DNA of 64,000 bases from Caballeronia sp. NK8 (GTDB lineage: Bacteria; Pseudomonadota; Gammaproteobacteria; Burkholderiales; Burkholderiaceae). The stretch is from NCBI RefSeq assembly GCF_018408855.1, contig NZ_AP024323.1:372001-436000 (forward strand), read 5' to 3'. Under the pieces are notes generated by a model. That model was not told the origin of the DNA. It saw only the letters and a list, made by a program, of their open reading frames with translations, and made no database searches. The position numbers and the translations under genes were made by a program. Each line of letters begins with the position of its first letter. Position 1 is the first letter of the stretch. Shown here in pieces: positions 8,203-16,826 of the stretch.

Positions 8203-8979
8203 ATGGAACGTCTGAACCTTGCCAACAGCACCGCCGCTAACCAAACCGAATCGGCGGTTCGCCCAACGCTCACGGTCGTACCCGCACTTCAGAAATCGGA
8301 GCGGATGCCGTTTACTATCCGTATCGTCCGCGACGACGCGGGGCTGCAGAAAGCCGTGAGCATCAGACGTTCGGCCTATGGGCGCCATCTGCCCGAATTC
8401 GCCGAAACGATGAAAATCGAAACTTCCGATCGCGATCGCGGCACGGCCGTGTTGCTGGCGGAATCGAAGCTCGACGGCGCGCCGCTCGGCACCATGCGTA
8501 TCCAGACCAATGCGTATGGCCCGCTCGCGGTGGAGCAGTCAGTGCGTCTGCCCGATCAACTGGGCACGAGCCGCCTCGCGGAAGCGACGCGCCTCGGGGT
8601 TGCGGGCGGCATGGTCGGACGGGTGGTGAAAGTGGCGCTGTGCAAGGCGCTCTGGATGTTCTGCGAACTGCACGGGATCGACTATATGGTGATCACCGCG
8701 CGTACGCCGCTGGATCGGGAGTATGAGGCGATGCTCTTCAAGGATGTGTTCGGCGTGAACGAGTTCCTGCCGATGTCGCATGTTGGCGGCCTGCCGCATC
8801 GCGTGCTGGCGAAGGATGTCGCGGCGGCGCGCCAGCGCTGGGAAGAAGCACGTCACCCGCTCTTCAATTACATGGTCAACACGCACCATCCCGATATCGA
8901 TTTGCATTCTGTAGATTTATCTTTTGACTGGGAACCGGTACGATGCCCGGAGGCTCCTTTGATGGCCTACGGAAGGTAA
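8203..8979 (+). CDS. N-acyl amino acid synthase / autoinducer-synthase-like acyltransferase (FeeM type)
   Basis: This 258-residue protein has the acyl-CoA N-acyltransferase fold of the FeeM/LuxI group. After a low-complexity N terminus (about 1-30) come the first strand and helix (FTIRIVRDDAGLQKAVSIRR-SAYG, similar to the YxxRY..V region of LuxI). DRDRGTAVLLAES and GTMRIQTN form the central sheet, and the family hallmark E-x-TRL appears in LAEATRLGV. FeeM enzymes join a fatty-acyl group from acyl carrier protein to an amino acid; LuxI enzymes make acyl-homoserine lactones. Product and donor are unknown here. It is followed after 118 bp by a membrane GGDEF/EAL gene on the same strand, and no exosortase or PEP-CTERM genes are near. 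Confidence 0.75.
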   Translation: MERLNLANSTAANQTESAVRPTLTVVPALQKSERMPFTIRIVRDDAGLQKAVSIRRSAYGRHLPEFAETMKIETSDRDRGTAVLLAESKLDGAPLGTMRIQTNAYGPLAVEQSVRLPDQLGTSRLAEATRLGVAGGMVGRVVKVALCKALWMFCELHGIDYMVITARTPLDREYEAMLFKDVFGVNEFLPMSHVGGLPHRVLAKDVAAARQRWEEARHPLFNYMVNTHHPDIDLHSVDLSFDWEPVRCPEAPLMAYGR

Positions 8980-9015
8980 AAAAGCACGAACGTATCCAGG
9001 AAGGTAATAGCGATA

Positions 9016-9040
9016 AACCGGATCGCCGAGCGGTCCGGTT
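9016..9040 (+). other. Intercistronic hairpin
   Basis: AACCGGA (9016-9022) pairs with TCCGGTT (9034-9040) across an 11-base loop. It lies between the FeeM-like gene and the GGDEF/EAL gene and has no T-run, so it is not an obvious terminator. It may affect mRNA stability or read-through. Confidence 0.45.
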
Positions 9041-9097
9041 GGCCAAAGGCGGCGGCGCGCGGCGATCTTCAGGCTCCGCCGCTGTCTGCGCCGGCGT

Positions 9098-12000
9098 ATG
9101 TCGCGCTGGGCGCAAACGGGGGTTTTTCCAGGTATGGCGTCGGTTATTCCAGCTTCCTTATCGAGATTCAGACGCACGGGCTCGTGGATCGACGACGCGC
9201 TGTATGCGGTCGCCGTATACGCCGTGCCGTTCCTGATTTTGCTCGGTACGATCGCGACGCTTTATTTTTTGCCGCGCCAATATGAAACGCGCGGCGCGAT
9301 TCCTCTTTCATTGCGCGTCGTCGCCGATAAAGGCGAAATAATGACGCCCGCCGATGCGCTCGAAGCGCTGAAAGGCGCCGCGCCTGTTTCGCGCTACAGC
9401 ACCCGTCTCTCCGAAAAACCCATCTGGTTCACTCTGACGACGCCGAGCATGAGTCCCGACTCGTCGACGGTCGTCGAATTGCCGTCGCGTCATGCGCAAA
9501 CGCTTGCCTGCTGGAATGCGGACACGCTCGCGCCGCTCGGTCGCGCGGATCGCGAAGGCGTGAGCGGCGAAATGCGCACGGTGAAGGCGGGTTTCTCGAT
9601 TCAGGTCGGGCGTATCAAGCAGTCCACAACCGTACTTTGCCGCGGCACTTTCTCAGGTCCCGCGCAGATCAACGCCTATGCGTGGGAATGGCAGGGCCTG
9701 CGCAACTCGGCGCTCGACTTTCAGGAAAGCTCGGGCCTCATCGCCGGCGGTCTGCTGACGCTCGCAGTGTTCGTTTTCGTCACGGCGCTCATTAATCACG
9801 AGTGGACCTACGTGATTTTCGCGGTGTGGCTCGTCGGCAATCTGCGGCTGTGCGCGAACGCGATGGGCTGGGACATGCAATGGCTCGGCCGCTTACTGCC
9901 GCCGGATTTCATGCAGCCGTTGCGGCAGGTCACGTTCGCCGCCTATTACTTGTTGACCGCCGCGCTGTTTCAGCAATTGTTCCGGCGCGAGTTGCGCGTG
10001 GTTGGCTATCGCTGGCTGCTGCGCGTCATTCAGTATGTGGGCATCGTGCTGCTCGCGGCGGCGCTCGCGCTGCCGTACGCGCTCTTCATCCCGACGCTCT
10101 GGATCATCGCGGGATTCGGTATCTGCGTGCTGCTGTTCTTCCTCGCGCGGCTCGTGTGGATGGCGCGCTCGCGTACCGTGCTGTGGTACGTGGCGTCGCT
10201 CGCGGTCGTGCTGTTCGCGACCTTCTCCGAAGTGCTCGGCGCGGCCTTCGGCCTGAAGGTGCTGGTCGGCGGCGTCAATACCGTGATGGCCGCGCTGTCG
10301 TCGAGCATGATGGCGGCCTTCGCGATCGCCGAGCAGATGCGCGCCGAACGCGATTTCCGCCGCCAGGCGCAGATGGAATTGCGCAACACTTACGAAGTCA
10401 CGCCGATCGGCCTCTTCACGCTCGACGCCGACGGCCACTTCGTGCGCGCCAATCCCGCACTGCGCGCGATGCTCGATCTGCAAAAGGCCGACTACAAGCT
10501 GCGGCACTGGAATGACTACTTCGAGGCGGGCGCGTGGGGCGCGCTGCAGGCGCTGGCGTCGAAGGGCAGCGACGGCGAACTGGAAATGGGCGGCTCGCCG
10601 GAGCGCGGCACGAGCGAGCGCCGCTATCTGTTGAAAGCGATCCGCTCGAACGGCTGGATCGAAGGTTCGCTGCAGGATACGACCGAACGGTCGAAGGCCG
10701 TCGAGCGCCTGCGCTTTCTCGCGGAGCACGATCCGCTCACCGGCTCGCTGAATCGGCGCGGCATCGAGAAGGCGATTTCCGCGCAGAGCGAGGAAACGCT
10801 GCCGTGGGCGCTGGCGTACGTCGATCTCGACCGCTTCAAGCTCGTCAACGATCTCTTCGGCCACCGCAGCGGCGACGAAGTGCTGCGTCAGGTCGCGGCG
10901 CGCACGCGGGCGCACTTCGCGCGCAACTATCCGGTCGGGCGCATCGGCGGCGACGAGTTCGTCTGCGTGATGAACGATACGTCGATCGAAGACGCCATCG
11001 CGCAATGCCGCGAACTCATCTCCATTCTCTCCGACGCGCCGTATCAGGTCGGCAATCGCGCGTTCCAGGTGAAGGCGTCGATCGGTCTGGTCGAATGCTC
11101 GCAAGGCGTGCGTGTGCAGGACGCGCTGTCGCACGCGGACCGCGCGTGTCGCGAGGCGAAGAAAGTCGCGCATACGCATCTCGTCACCTATCGCAAGGGC
11201 GCGGCCGCGTTCGAGGAGCGTGCGGAAGAACTGAAGCTCGTCGAGACGCTCGGGCGCAATCGCCTGCCGCCGGGACTCTTTCTCGTGATGCAGCCGATCA
11301 TGTCGCTGTCCGCGCCGACCGAATCGCTCAACTTCGAAGTGCTGCTGCGCATGCGCGCGCCGGATGGCGCGACGCTGCCCGCGGGCAAGGTGATCGTCGC
11401 CGCGGAGGAATCGGGCAACATCGCGGCGATCGACCGCTGGGTCATCTCGACGCTGCTCGAATGGATCGAGAAGCATCAGCATCAGCTCGCCAACACGCAG
11501 TTCATCTGCGTGAATCTCTCCGGCGGATCGCTCAACGACGAGCAGTTCATGGAGGACATCTTCGCGCTGTTCGCGCGTTATCAGTCCATCGTGCAATTCC
11601 TGTGTCTGGAGATCACCGAAAGCGTCGCGCTGCACGATCTCGAGAACACGCAGCGTTTCATCGCGCGCGTGCACGACATGGGCGGCAAGATCGCGCTCGA
11701 CGACTTCGGCGCGGGCTACACGTCGTTCAAGTATCTGAAGGCGCTGTCCGCCGATGCCCTCAAGATCGACGGCGAATTCGTGCGCTCGATGTGCGCGCAT
11801 CCGGCGGATATCGCGATCGTCGAGGCGATCGTCGCGCTCGCCCGCAATCTCGGCATGCGCAGCGTGGCGGAATGGGTCGAGGATGTCGATACCTTGCGCG
11901 CGTTGCAGGAAATCGGCGTCGACTACGTGCAGGGTTTTCTCGTCGCGCGGCCGCAGGAGAGTTCGGCGATTCTCGCGGCGAGTTCGGCCGCGAGTTTCCT

Positions 12001-12103
12001 GAAAGATCCGGAAGTGATCAGTTTCGTCGAGTGCCTGTCCGAACCGGCGCAAGCGACCGTGTTCGACTATGACTGGCACGCGCGCGCCTCAGGGACGCAC
12101 TGA
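9098..12103 (+). CDS. Membrane GGDEF/EAL protein with 7TM sensor and PAS-like domain
   Basis: A 1001-residue inner-membrane c-di-GMP protein. A first TM (about 34-54) is followed by a periplasmic domain of about 150 residues, a block of about seven TM helices (about 215-405), a PAS-like segment (about 425-530), GGDEF (about 540-700) and EAL (about 720-960). This resembles 7TMR-DISM sensors. The GGDEF motif at 617-621 is intact, but the upstream inhibitory site lacks its Asp (ARNYP). The EAL motif reads EVL (Glu747), while DDFGAGYTS (from 868), LEITES and AEWVE are kept, so both activities are possible. The start is uncertain: ATG 9134 also fits. It is the partner of the FeeM-like gene upstream. 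Confidence 0.9.
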   Translation: MSRWAQTGVFPGMASVIPASLSRFRRTGSWIDDALYAVAVYAVPFLILLGTIATLYFLPRQYETRGAIPLSLRVVADKGEIMTPADALEALKGAAPVSRYSTRLSEKPIWFTLTTPSMSPDSSTVVELPSRHAQTLACWNADTLAPLGRADREGVSGEMRTVKAGFSIQVGRIKQSTTVLCRGTFSGPAQINAYAWEWQGLRNSALDFQESSGLIAGGLLTLAVFVFVTALINHEWTYVIFAVWLVGNLRLCANAMGWDMQWLGRLLPPDFMQPLRQVTFAAYYLLTAALFQQLFRRELRVVGYRWLLRVIQYVGIVLLAAALALPYALFIPTLWIIAGFGICVLLFFLARLVWMARSRTVLWYVASLAVVLFATFSEVLGAAFGLKVLVGGVNTVMAALSSSMMAAFAIAEQMRAERDFRRQAQMELRNTYEVTPIGLFTLDADGHFVRANPALRAMLDLQKADYKLRHWNDYFEAGAWGALQALASKGSDGELEMGGSPERGTSERRYLLKAIRSNGWIEGSLQDTTERSKAVERLRFLAEHDPLTGSLNRRGIEKAISAQSEETLPWALAYVDLDRFKLVNDLFGHRSGDEVLRQVAARTRAHFARNYPVGRIGGDEFVCVMNDTSIEDAIAQCRELISILSDAPYQVGNRAFQVKASIGLVECSQGVRVQDALSHADRACREAKKVAHTHLVTYRKGAAAFEERAEELKLVETLGRNRLPPGLFLVMQPIMSLSAPTESLNFEVLLRMRAPDGATLPAGKVIVAAEESGNIAAIDRWVISTLLEWIEKHQHQLANTQFICVNLSGGSLNDEQFMEDIFALFARYQSIVQFLCLEITESVALHDLENTQRFIARVHDMGGKIALDDFGAGYTSFKYLKALSADALKIDGEFVRSMCAHPADIAIVEAIVALARNLGMRSVAEWVEDVDTLRALQEIGVDYVQGFLVARPQESSAILAASSAASFLKDPEVISFVECLSEPAQATVFDYDWHARASGTH

Positions 12104-12115
12104 GCACGGCGCTCT

Positions 12116-12325
12116 TCAGACCATCTTCATCTCGTTCAATACCTTTGTCGCCGCGATGGGAATGCGCGTGTCCTCCCATTGCGCGAGCCATTGAATCTCC
12201 TTGAGCGTGAAATAGCCGGGTTGATTGCGCAGTGCGAACTGCAGCGAATCGACGATGTGATCGCGGATGATCTGCGGCGCGCTTTCGTCGTTGACGATCG
12301 CGTGGAGGGCTTCGAGCGTGCTCAT
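12116..12325 (-). CDS. Small conserved hypothetical protein
   Basis: A 69-residue predicted all-helical protein (MSTLEALHAIV...FTLKEIQWLAQWED) with no signal peptide, cysteines or known motif. I chose ATG 12325 because the upstream open frame is of different composition. It converges on the GGDEF/EAL gene with 12 bp between stops. Family unknown to me; coding bias and the amphipathic helices make it plausible. Confidence 0.6.
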   Translation of the reverse strand: MSTLEALHAIVNDESAPQIIRDHIVDSLQFALRNQPGYFTLKEIQWLAQWEDTRIPIAATKVLNEMKMV

Positions 12326-12488
12326 TGTCGGAACAGAAGAGTTGATCTCCGTCGAACATAACCGACTAAAAATCGCGAAAAAAATTGACCGGCGGCGCAC
12401 GGACGGCGAATGAAAGCCGCTTGATAAAATCGGCGCGGAAGTCTTTACTAAATAAAAACGCTGGATTTAATCGAACGGGGACCAATAC

Positions 12489-12542
12489 ATGAACGATATC
12501 CGCCGCGCGCGCCTGCGCCGCGAGGCTGCGGCCGATGTCTGA
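12489..12542 (+). CDS. Possible leader peptide of the ROK gene (17 residues)
   Basis: ATG 12489 opens a 17-codon frame, MNDIRRARLRREAAADV, whose TGA (12540-12542) lies just past the ATG of the ROK gene at 12535, in another frame. ACGGGGACC gives it a better ribosome site than the ROK start has. It is rich in arginine and could couple translation to the regulator gene. Only its position and ribosome site support it. Confidence 0.35.
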   Translation: MNDIRRARLRREAAADV

Positions 12543-13758
12543 GCGGCCCGCGCGCAAAGCCTCGATGCATTCCGTCGGCTCGAACCAGTTGGGCATGCGC
12601 CAGTTCAACGAGCGCATCGTCCTGCAGGCGATCCGGCTTCACGGCGCGTTGCCCAAGGCGGACGTCGCGCGCCTGACGCGTCTGTCGATGCAGACGGTCT
12701 CGCTGATCATCGACCATCTGATCGAAGACGGCCTGCTCGCGAAGGAGCCACGCTCGCGCGTGCGCGGCCGCATCGGCCAGCCATCGGTGCCGATCTCGCT
12801 GCGCGCGGACGGCGCGTTTTCCATCGGCGTGAAAGTGGGGCGACGCAGTCTCGACGTGCTGTCGATGGATTTCGCCGGCAGCGTGCGTGCGCGCGAAACG
12901 CTGGAATATCCGTATCCCGATCCGCATACGCTCTTTCCCGCGCTGGAAGAGCGCCTCGCGCGCGTGATCGGCGCGCTCGGCGATGACGCGCGCAAGATCG
13001 CGGGGATCGGCGTTGCGGCGCCGCTGTGGCTCGGCGGCTGGCGCGATTTCTTCGACACGCCGCCCGACGTGCTCGCGGCGTGGGACGACATCGACATCCG
13101 CGCGCGCATTCAGTCGATGACGCCGCTGCCCGTCGAGTTCGCCAAGGACACGACGGCCGCGTGCGCCGCCGAACTCGTGATGGGCCAGGGGCGCGGGCTG
13201 CGCAATTTCCTGTATGTGTTCATCGGCACGTTCATCGGCGGCGGACTCGTGATCGACGGCCGGCTGCACGCCGGGCCGGGCGGCAACGCGGGCGCGATCG
13301 GTTCGTTGCCGCTGATCTCCGGCGGCAAGCGGCAGCGCCCGGGGCAATTGCTCAACACGGCGTCGGTCTACGTGCTGGAGAAGGCGTTCGCGGCTGCGGG
13401 CGCGCCGGCCGCCGCCGCGCATGACGAGCGCGCGTTGTCGCCCGAGTTGCGCGGGCTGGCGGAAGCGTGGATGCGCGAGACGTGTCCCGCGATCGCCACG
13501 GGCATCGCATCGTCGGCTGCGCTGCTCGATCTGGAAGCCGTGGTGATCGATGGAGAAATCGACCGCGCCTTGCTGCACGACGTGATCCGTCGCACCGATG
13601 ACGCGCTCGCCGCATTCGACTGGCAGGGCATGACGCGGCCACGGCTCGTCGAAGGGCAGATCGGTCCCGACGCACGCGCGATGGGCGGCGCGATCCTGCC
13701 GCTCTACGCGCACTTCGCGCCGAAACATGAACTCTTTCTGAAGCCGCTGGAAACCTGA
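12535..13758 (+). CDS. ROK-family transcriptional regulator with degenerate kinase core
   Basis: This 407-residue protein has an N-terminal winged HTH (about 22-75: NERIVLQAIRLHGALPKADV, then SMQTVSLIIDHLI) followed by a ROK/ASKHA domain. Such proteins are usually sugar-responsive repressors. The phosphate-binding DxGxT element is replaced by IGVKVGRRSLDVL, and the Cys-rich zinc motif after GPGGNAGAIGSLPL is absent, so sugar-kinase activity is unlikely; FIGGGLVIDG is kept. No sugar transporter or catabolic genes are adjacent, so the target is unknown. A 17-codon frame overlaps its start. It converges on the LysE gene. Confidence 0.85.
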   Translation: MSERPARKASMHSVGSNQLGMRQFNERIVLQAIRLHGALPKADVARLTRLSMQTVSLIIDHLIEDGLLAKEPRSRVRGRIGQPSVPISLRADGAFSIGVKVGRRSLDVLSMDFAGSVRARETLEYPYPDPHTLFPALEERLARVIGALGDDARKIAGIGVAAPLWLGGWRDFFDTPPDVLAAWDDIDIRARIQSMTPLPVEFAKDTTAACAAELVMGQGRGLRNFLYVFIGTFIGGGLVIDGRLHAGPGGNAGAIGSLPLISGGKRQRPGQLLNTASVYVLEKAFAAAGAPAAAAHDERALSPELRGLAEAWMRETCPAIATGIASSAALLDLEAVVIDGEIDRALLHDVIRRTDDALAAFDWQGMTRPRLVEGQIGPDARAMGGAILPLYAHFAPKHELFLKPLET

Positions 13759-13774
13759 ACGCGGCGTCGCGCGC

Positions 13775-14401
13775 TCAGTCCAGCGACAGCCGCGCGGCGA
13801 ACGCGAGCAACGCGGCGGAGAAGGTCCAGCGTTGTACGGTCTGCGCTTTCGGATGACGACGCAGCCAGCCGGAAATTCTCACCGCGCCCGCCGCGAGCGT
13901 CAGGTCGAACGCGACGCCGACCGCGATCAGCACCACGCCCAGTTCCAGCACCTGCGACCAGACCGGGCCGGATTCCGGCCGCACGAACTGCGGCAGCAGC
14001 ACGGAGCAGAAAAGCAACGCCTTCGGATTGAGGATGCTGCTCAGAATGCCTTTCGCATACGCCGAACGCAGCGTCAGCGCGGCATCTTGAGCGGGCGCGG
14101 CGTCGAGCCCGAACGCGGGCGAGCGGAAAATCTGAATCGCGACATACGACAAATACAGTCCGCCCGCGATACGCACGCCATCGTAGAGCCACGGCGCGCT
14201 GCGCAGGAGCGCGGCGACGCCGAGCGCCGAGAGCGTCACATGCGTCGCGCGAGCCGTGGCGAGACCCGCGGCTACGGCGAGACCGTGCCGGAAACCCCGC
14301 GTGCCGCTGGTCTGAAGCATGAGCGCCATGTCCGGTCCGGGCAGCGCGTAGACGACCGCCAGCGCACCGACGAAAACCCAGAGCAAGTGTGCCGAAACCA
14401 T
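13775..14401 (-). CDS. LysE/RhtB-family amino acid exporter
   Basis: This 208-residue inner-membrane protein has about six hydrophobic helices. It carries the LysE-family start (LLWVFVGALAVVYALPGPDM, with the conserved GPDM), AYAKGILSSILNPKALLF in the middle (the conserved G...NPK motif) and SQVLELGVVLIAVG. It probably exports an amino acid or analogue. A strong GAGGAG ribosome site precedes ATG 14401. It is divergent from an Lrp/AsnC gene 130 bp away, the classic arrangement in which the regulator senses the amino acid and switches the exporter on. The substrate cannot be read from the sequence. Confidence 0.9.
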   Translation of the reverse strand: MVSAHLLWVFVGALAVVYALPGPDMALMLQTSGTRGFRHGLAVAAGLATARATHVTLSALGVAALLRSAPWLYDGVRIAGGLYLSYVAIQIFRSPAFGLDAAPAQDAALTLRSAYAKGILSSILNPKALLFCSVLLPQFVRPESGPVWSQVLELGVVLIAVGVAFDLTLAAGAVRISGWLRRHPKAQTVQRWTFSAALLAFAARLSLD

Positions 14402-14531
14402 GATGAAACTCCTCTTTTGAAGGCTTCATCGTGCCATTACGCGCGGGGTGTTTTCTGGCCTTTTACATCGATAATTCGGAGTATGGCGCGGCTTTCCACT
14501 ACAATTTTTGGTGCTAAAAGAGGAAGGCACC

Positions 14532-14996
14532 ATGAGTGAACTTGACCGTATCGACCGCGCGATGCTCGTCGCGCTTCAGCAGGACGGCCGCATGCCGATC
14601 GCGAAGCTCGCCGAGCGCGTGGGCTTGAGCGAGACGCCGTGCGCGCGCAGACTCAAGCGTCTGGAAAGCGATGGTTATATCGACGGCTATCGCGCGGTGC
14701 TGTCGCGCAAGGCGCTGGAACTGGGCGTCGTCGCGTTTGCGCAGGTGCGCTTCAGCGTCCACGACCGCGCGTTGTCGGACCGCTTCGAGCGCGAGATTCA
14801 AGGCATCGCCCGGATCGTCTCGTGTCACAACATTTCGGGGACGGCGGACTATCTGCTGCAAATCGTCGCGCGCGATCTCGACGAATACGGCGTCTTCATG
14901 CGCGACGTCCTGCGCACCTTGCCCGGCGTGACCGCCGTCGAATCGATGCTGTCGCTGCGCGAACTGAAGCGCGACGGCGGCTTGCCGGTACCGTGA
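14532..14996 (+). CDS. Lrp/AsnC-family transcriptional regulator
   Basis: A 154-residue Lrp-type protein: an N-terminal HTH (about 4-60: LDRIDRAMLVALQQDGRMPI, then LAERVGLSETPCARRLKRLE) and a RAM ligand-binding domain (about 70-148) with ARIVSCHNISGTADYLLQIV. The start at 14532 is set by AGGAAGG just upstream. It is divergent from the LysE exporter and is its likely regulator. The effector is unknown. Its 3' end is 4 bp from a HutC-type box belonging to the hutU promoter. Confidence 0.9.
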   Translation: MSELDRIDRAMLVALQQDGRMPIAKLAERVGLSETPCARRLKRLESDGYIDGYRAVLSRKALELGVVAFAQVRFSVHDRALSDRFEREIQGIARIVSCHNISGTADYLLQIVARDLDEYGVFMRDVLRTLPGVTAVESMLSLRELKRDGGLPVP

Positions 14997-14999
14997 CGA

Positions 15000-15011
15000 T
15001 TGTCTATACAA
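15000..15011. promoter_or_regulatory. HutC-type operator, distal, upstream of hutU
   Basis: TTGTCTATACAA differs by one base from the perfect palindrome at 15066 and matches the boxes near hutH. It probably binds HutC. Confidence 0.65.
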
Positions 15012-15065
15012 GGATCGCGTTGATACGGCGCGATGAGCCTCGGGATTCCCCTAATACAATCGAAG

Positions 15066-15077
15066 TTGTATATACAA
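15066..15077. promoter_or_regulatory. HutC-type operator, proximal, upstream of hutU
   Basis: TTGTATATACAA is a perfect 12-bp palindrome, like the TGTATATACA-type core known for HutC in pseudomonads. It lies 75 bp before the hutU start and 6 bp after a TACAAT that could be the -10 element. Confidence 0.8.
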
Positions 15078-15152
15078 GAACATGAGTCTAATTCGGCGCG
15101 GGTTGCTATCCGTGCTCGTCGACTCTCATTTCTTGATGCGCAGGAGCAATCC

Positions 15153-16826
15153 GTGACTTCATCTTCCCGTTTTCGCGACACCGAGATCCGCGCACCGCGC
15201 GGCACGCAACTCAACGCCAAAAGCTGGCTGACAGAAGCGCCGCTGCGCATGCTGATGAACAATCTCGACCCGGACGTGGCCGAGAATCCCAACGAACTCG
15301 TCGTGTATGGCGGCATCGGGCGGGCAGCGCGCGACTGGGCGTGCTACGACAAGATCGTTGAAACGCTCAAGCGCCTCGAAGCCGACGAGACGCTGCTCGT
15401 GCAGTCGGGCAAGCCGGTCGGCGTCTTCAAGACGCACGAAAACGCGCCGCGCGTGCTGATCGCGAATTCGAATCTCGTGCCGCACTGGGCGAACTGGGAG
15501 CATTTCAACGAACTCGACGCGAAAGGTCTCGCGATGTACGGGCAAATGACCGCCGGCAGCTGGATCTATATCGGCAGCCAGGGCATCGTGCAGGGCACGT
15601 ACGAGACTTTCGTCGAAGCCGGACGCCAGCATTACGGCGGCGATCTGAAAGGGCGCTGGGTGCTGACCGCCGGGCTCGGCGGCATGGGCGGTGCGCAGCC
15701 GCTCGCGGCGACGCTCGCGGGCGCGTGCTCGCTGAACATCGAATGCCAGCAGAGCCGCATCGATTTCCGTCTGAAGACGCGTTACGTCGACGAACAGGCG
15801 ACCGATCTCGACGACGCCCTCGCGCGCATTCAGCGCCATACGTCGGAGGGACGCGCGGTTTCCGTCGCGCTGTGCGCCAACGCCGCGGACGTGCTGCCCG
15901 AACTCGTGCGACGCGGCGTGCGCCCGGACATGGTCACCGATCAGACCAGCGCGCACGATCCGCTCAACGGCTATCTGCCGAAAGGCTGGACCTGGGCGCA
16001 GTACCGCGACCGCGCGCAGAGCGATGCTGCCGGGACCGTCAAAGCCGCGAAGCAATCGATGGCCGAGCACGTGCGCGCGATGCTCGCGTTCCGCGAACAG
16101 GGCGTGCCGACCTTCGACTACGGCAACAATATCCGTCAGATGGCCAAGGAAGAGGGCGTCGAAAATGCGTTCGACTTTCCGGGCTTCGTGCCGGCCTACA
16201 TCCGGCCGCTCTTTTGCCGCGGCGTCGGGCCGTTCCGCTGGGCCGCGCTGTCGGGCAATCCGGAGGACATCTACAAGACCGACGCGAAAGTGAAGGAACT
16301 CATCGCCGACGATGCGCATCTGCATCGCTGGCTCGACATGGCGCGCGAGCGCATCAGCTTCCAGGGGCTGCCGGCGCGCATCTGCTGGGTCGGGCTCGGC
16401 CAGCGCGCGAAGCTCGGCCTCGCGTTCAACGAGATGGTGCGCAACGGCGAGCTGTCGGCGCCTGTCGTGATCGGCCGCGATCATCTCGATTCCGGCTCGG
16501 TCGCGAGCCCGAACCGCGAGACCGAAGCGATGCGCGACGGCTCCGATGCCGTGTCCGACTGGCCGCTGCTCAATGCGCTGCTGAACACGGCGAGCGGTGC
16601 GACGTGGGTGTCGATTCACCACGGCGGCGGCGTCGGCATGGGCTTCTCGCAGCATTCGGGCGTCGTCATCGTGTGCGATGGCAGCGTGGAAGCCGATGCG
16701 CGTATCGCGCGCGTGCTGCACAACGATCCGGCGACGGGCGTCATGCGCCACGCGGACGCGGGCTACGACATCGCCGTTCAGTGCGCGCGCGAGCAGGGCC
16801 TCGACCTGCCGATGATCACCAAGTGA
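15153..16826 (+). CDS. hutU: Urocanate hydratase
   Basis: The second step of histidine degradation: it hydrates urocanate to 4-imidazolone-5-propionate with NAD+ as an electrophilic cofactor, in the cytoplasm. From GTG 15153 it has 557 residues, the family length. Family signatures visible include [19 protein letters not shown], the NAD-binding [25 protein letters not shown] and [17 protein letters not shown]. The GTG was chosen because AGGAG (15142-15146) sits 6 bases upstream and the protein then begins as expected; the open frame extends further up without sense. Its TGA overlaps the ATG of hutI (ATGA). Two HutC-type boxes lie upstream. Confidence 0.97.
   Translation: MTSSSRFRDTEIRAPRGTQLNAKSWLTEAPLRMLMNNLDPDVAENPNELVVYGGIGRAARDWACYDKIVETLKRLEADETLLVQSGKPVGVFKTHENAPRVLIANSNLVPHWANWEHFNELDAKGLAMYGQMTAGSWIYIGSQGIVQGTYETFVEAGRQHYGGDLKGRWVLTAGLGGMGGAQPLAATLAGACSLNIECQQSRIDFRLKTRYVDEQATDLDDALARIQRHTSEGRAVSVALCANAADVLPELVRRGVRPDMVTDQTSAHDPLNGYLPKGWTWAQYRDRAQSDAAGTVKAAKQSMAEHVRAMLAFREQGVPTFDYGNNIRQMAKEEGVENAFDFPGFVPAYIRPLFCRGVGPFRWAALSGNPEDIYKTDAKVKELIADDAHLHRWLDMARERISFQGLPARICWVGLGQRAKLGLAFNEMVRNGELSAPVVIGRDHLDSGSVASPNRETEAMRDGSDAVSDWPLLNALLNTASGATWVSIHHGGGVGMGFSQHSGVVIVCDGSVEADARIARVLHNDPATGVMRHADAGYDIAVQCAREQGLDLPMITK

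Noticed and set aside
8203..12103. PEP-CTERM/exosortase system around the FeeM-like enzyme
   Set aside because: No PEP-CTERM protein, exosortase or polysaccharide genes are present in the window.
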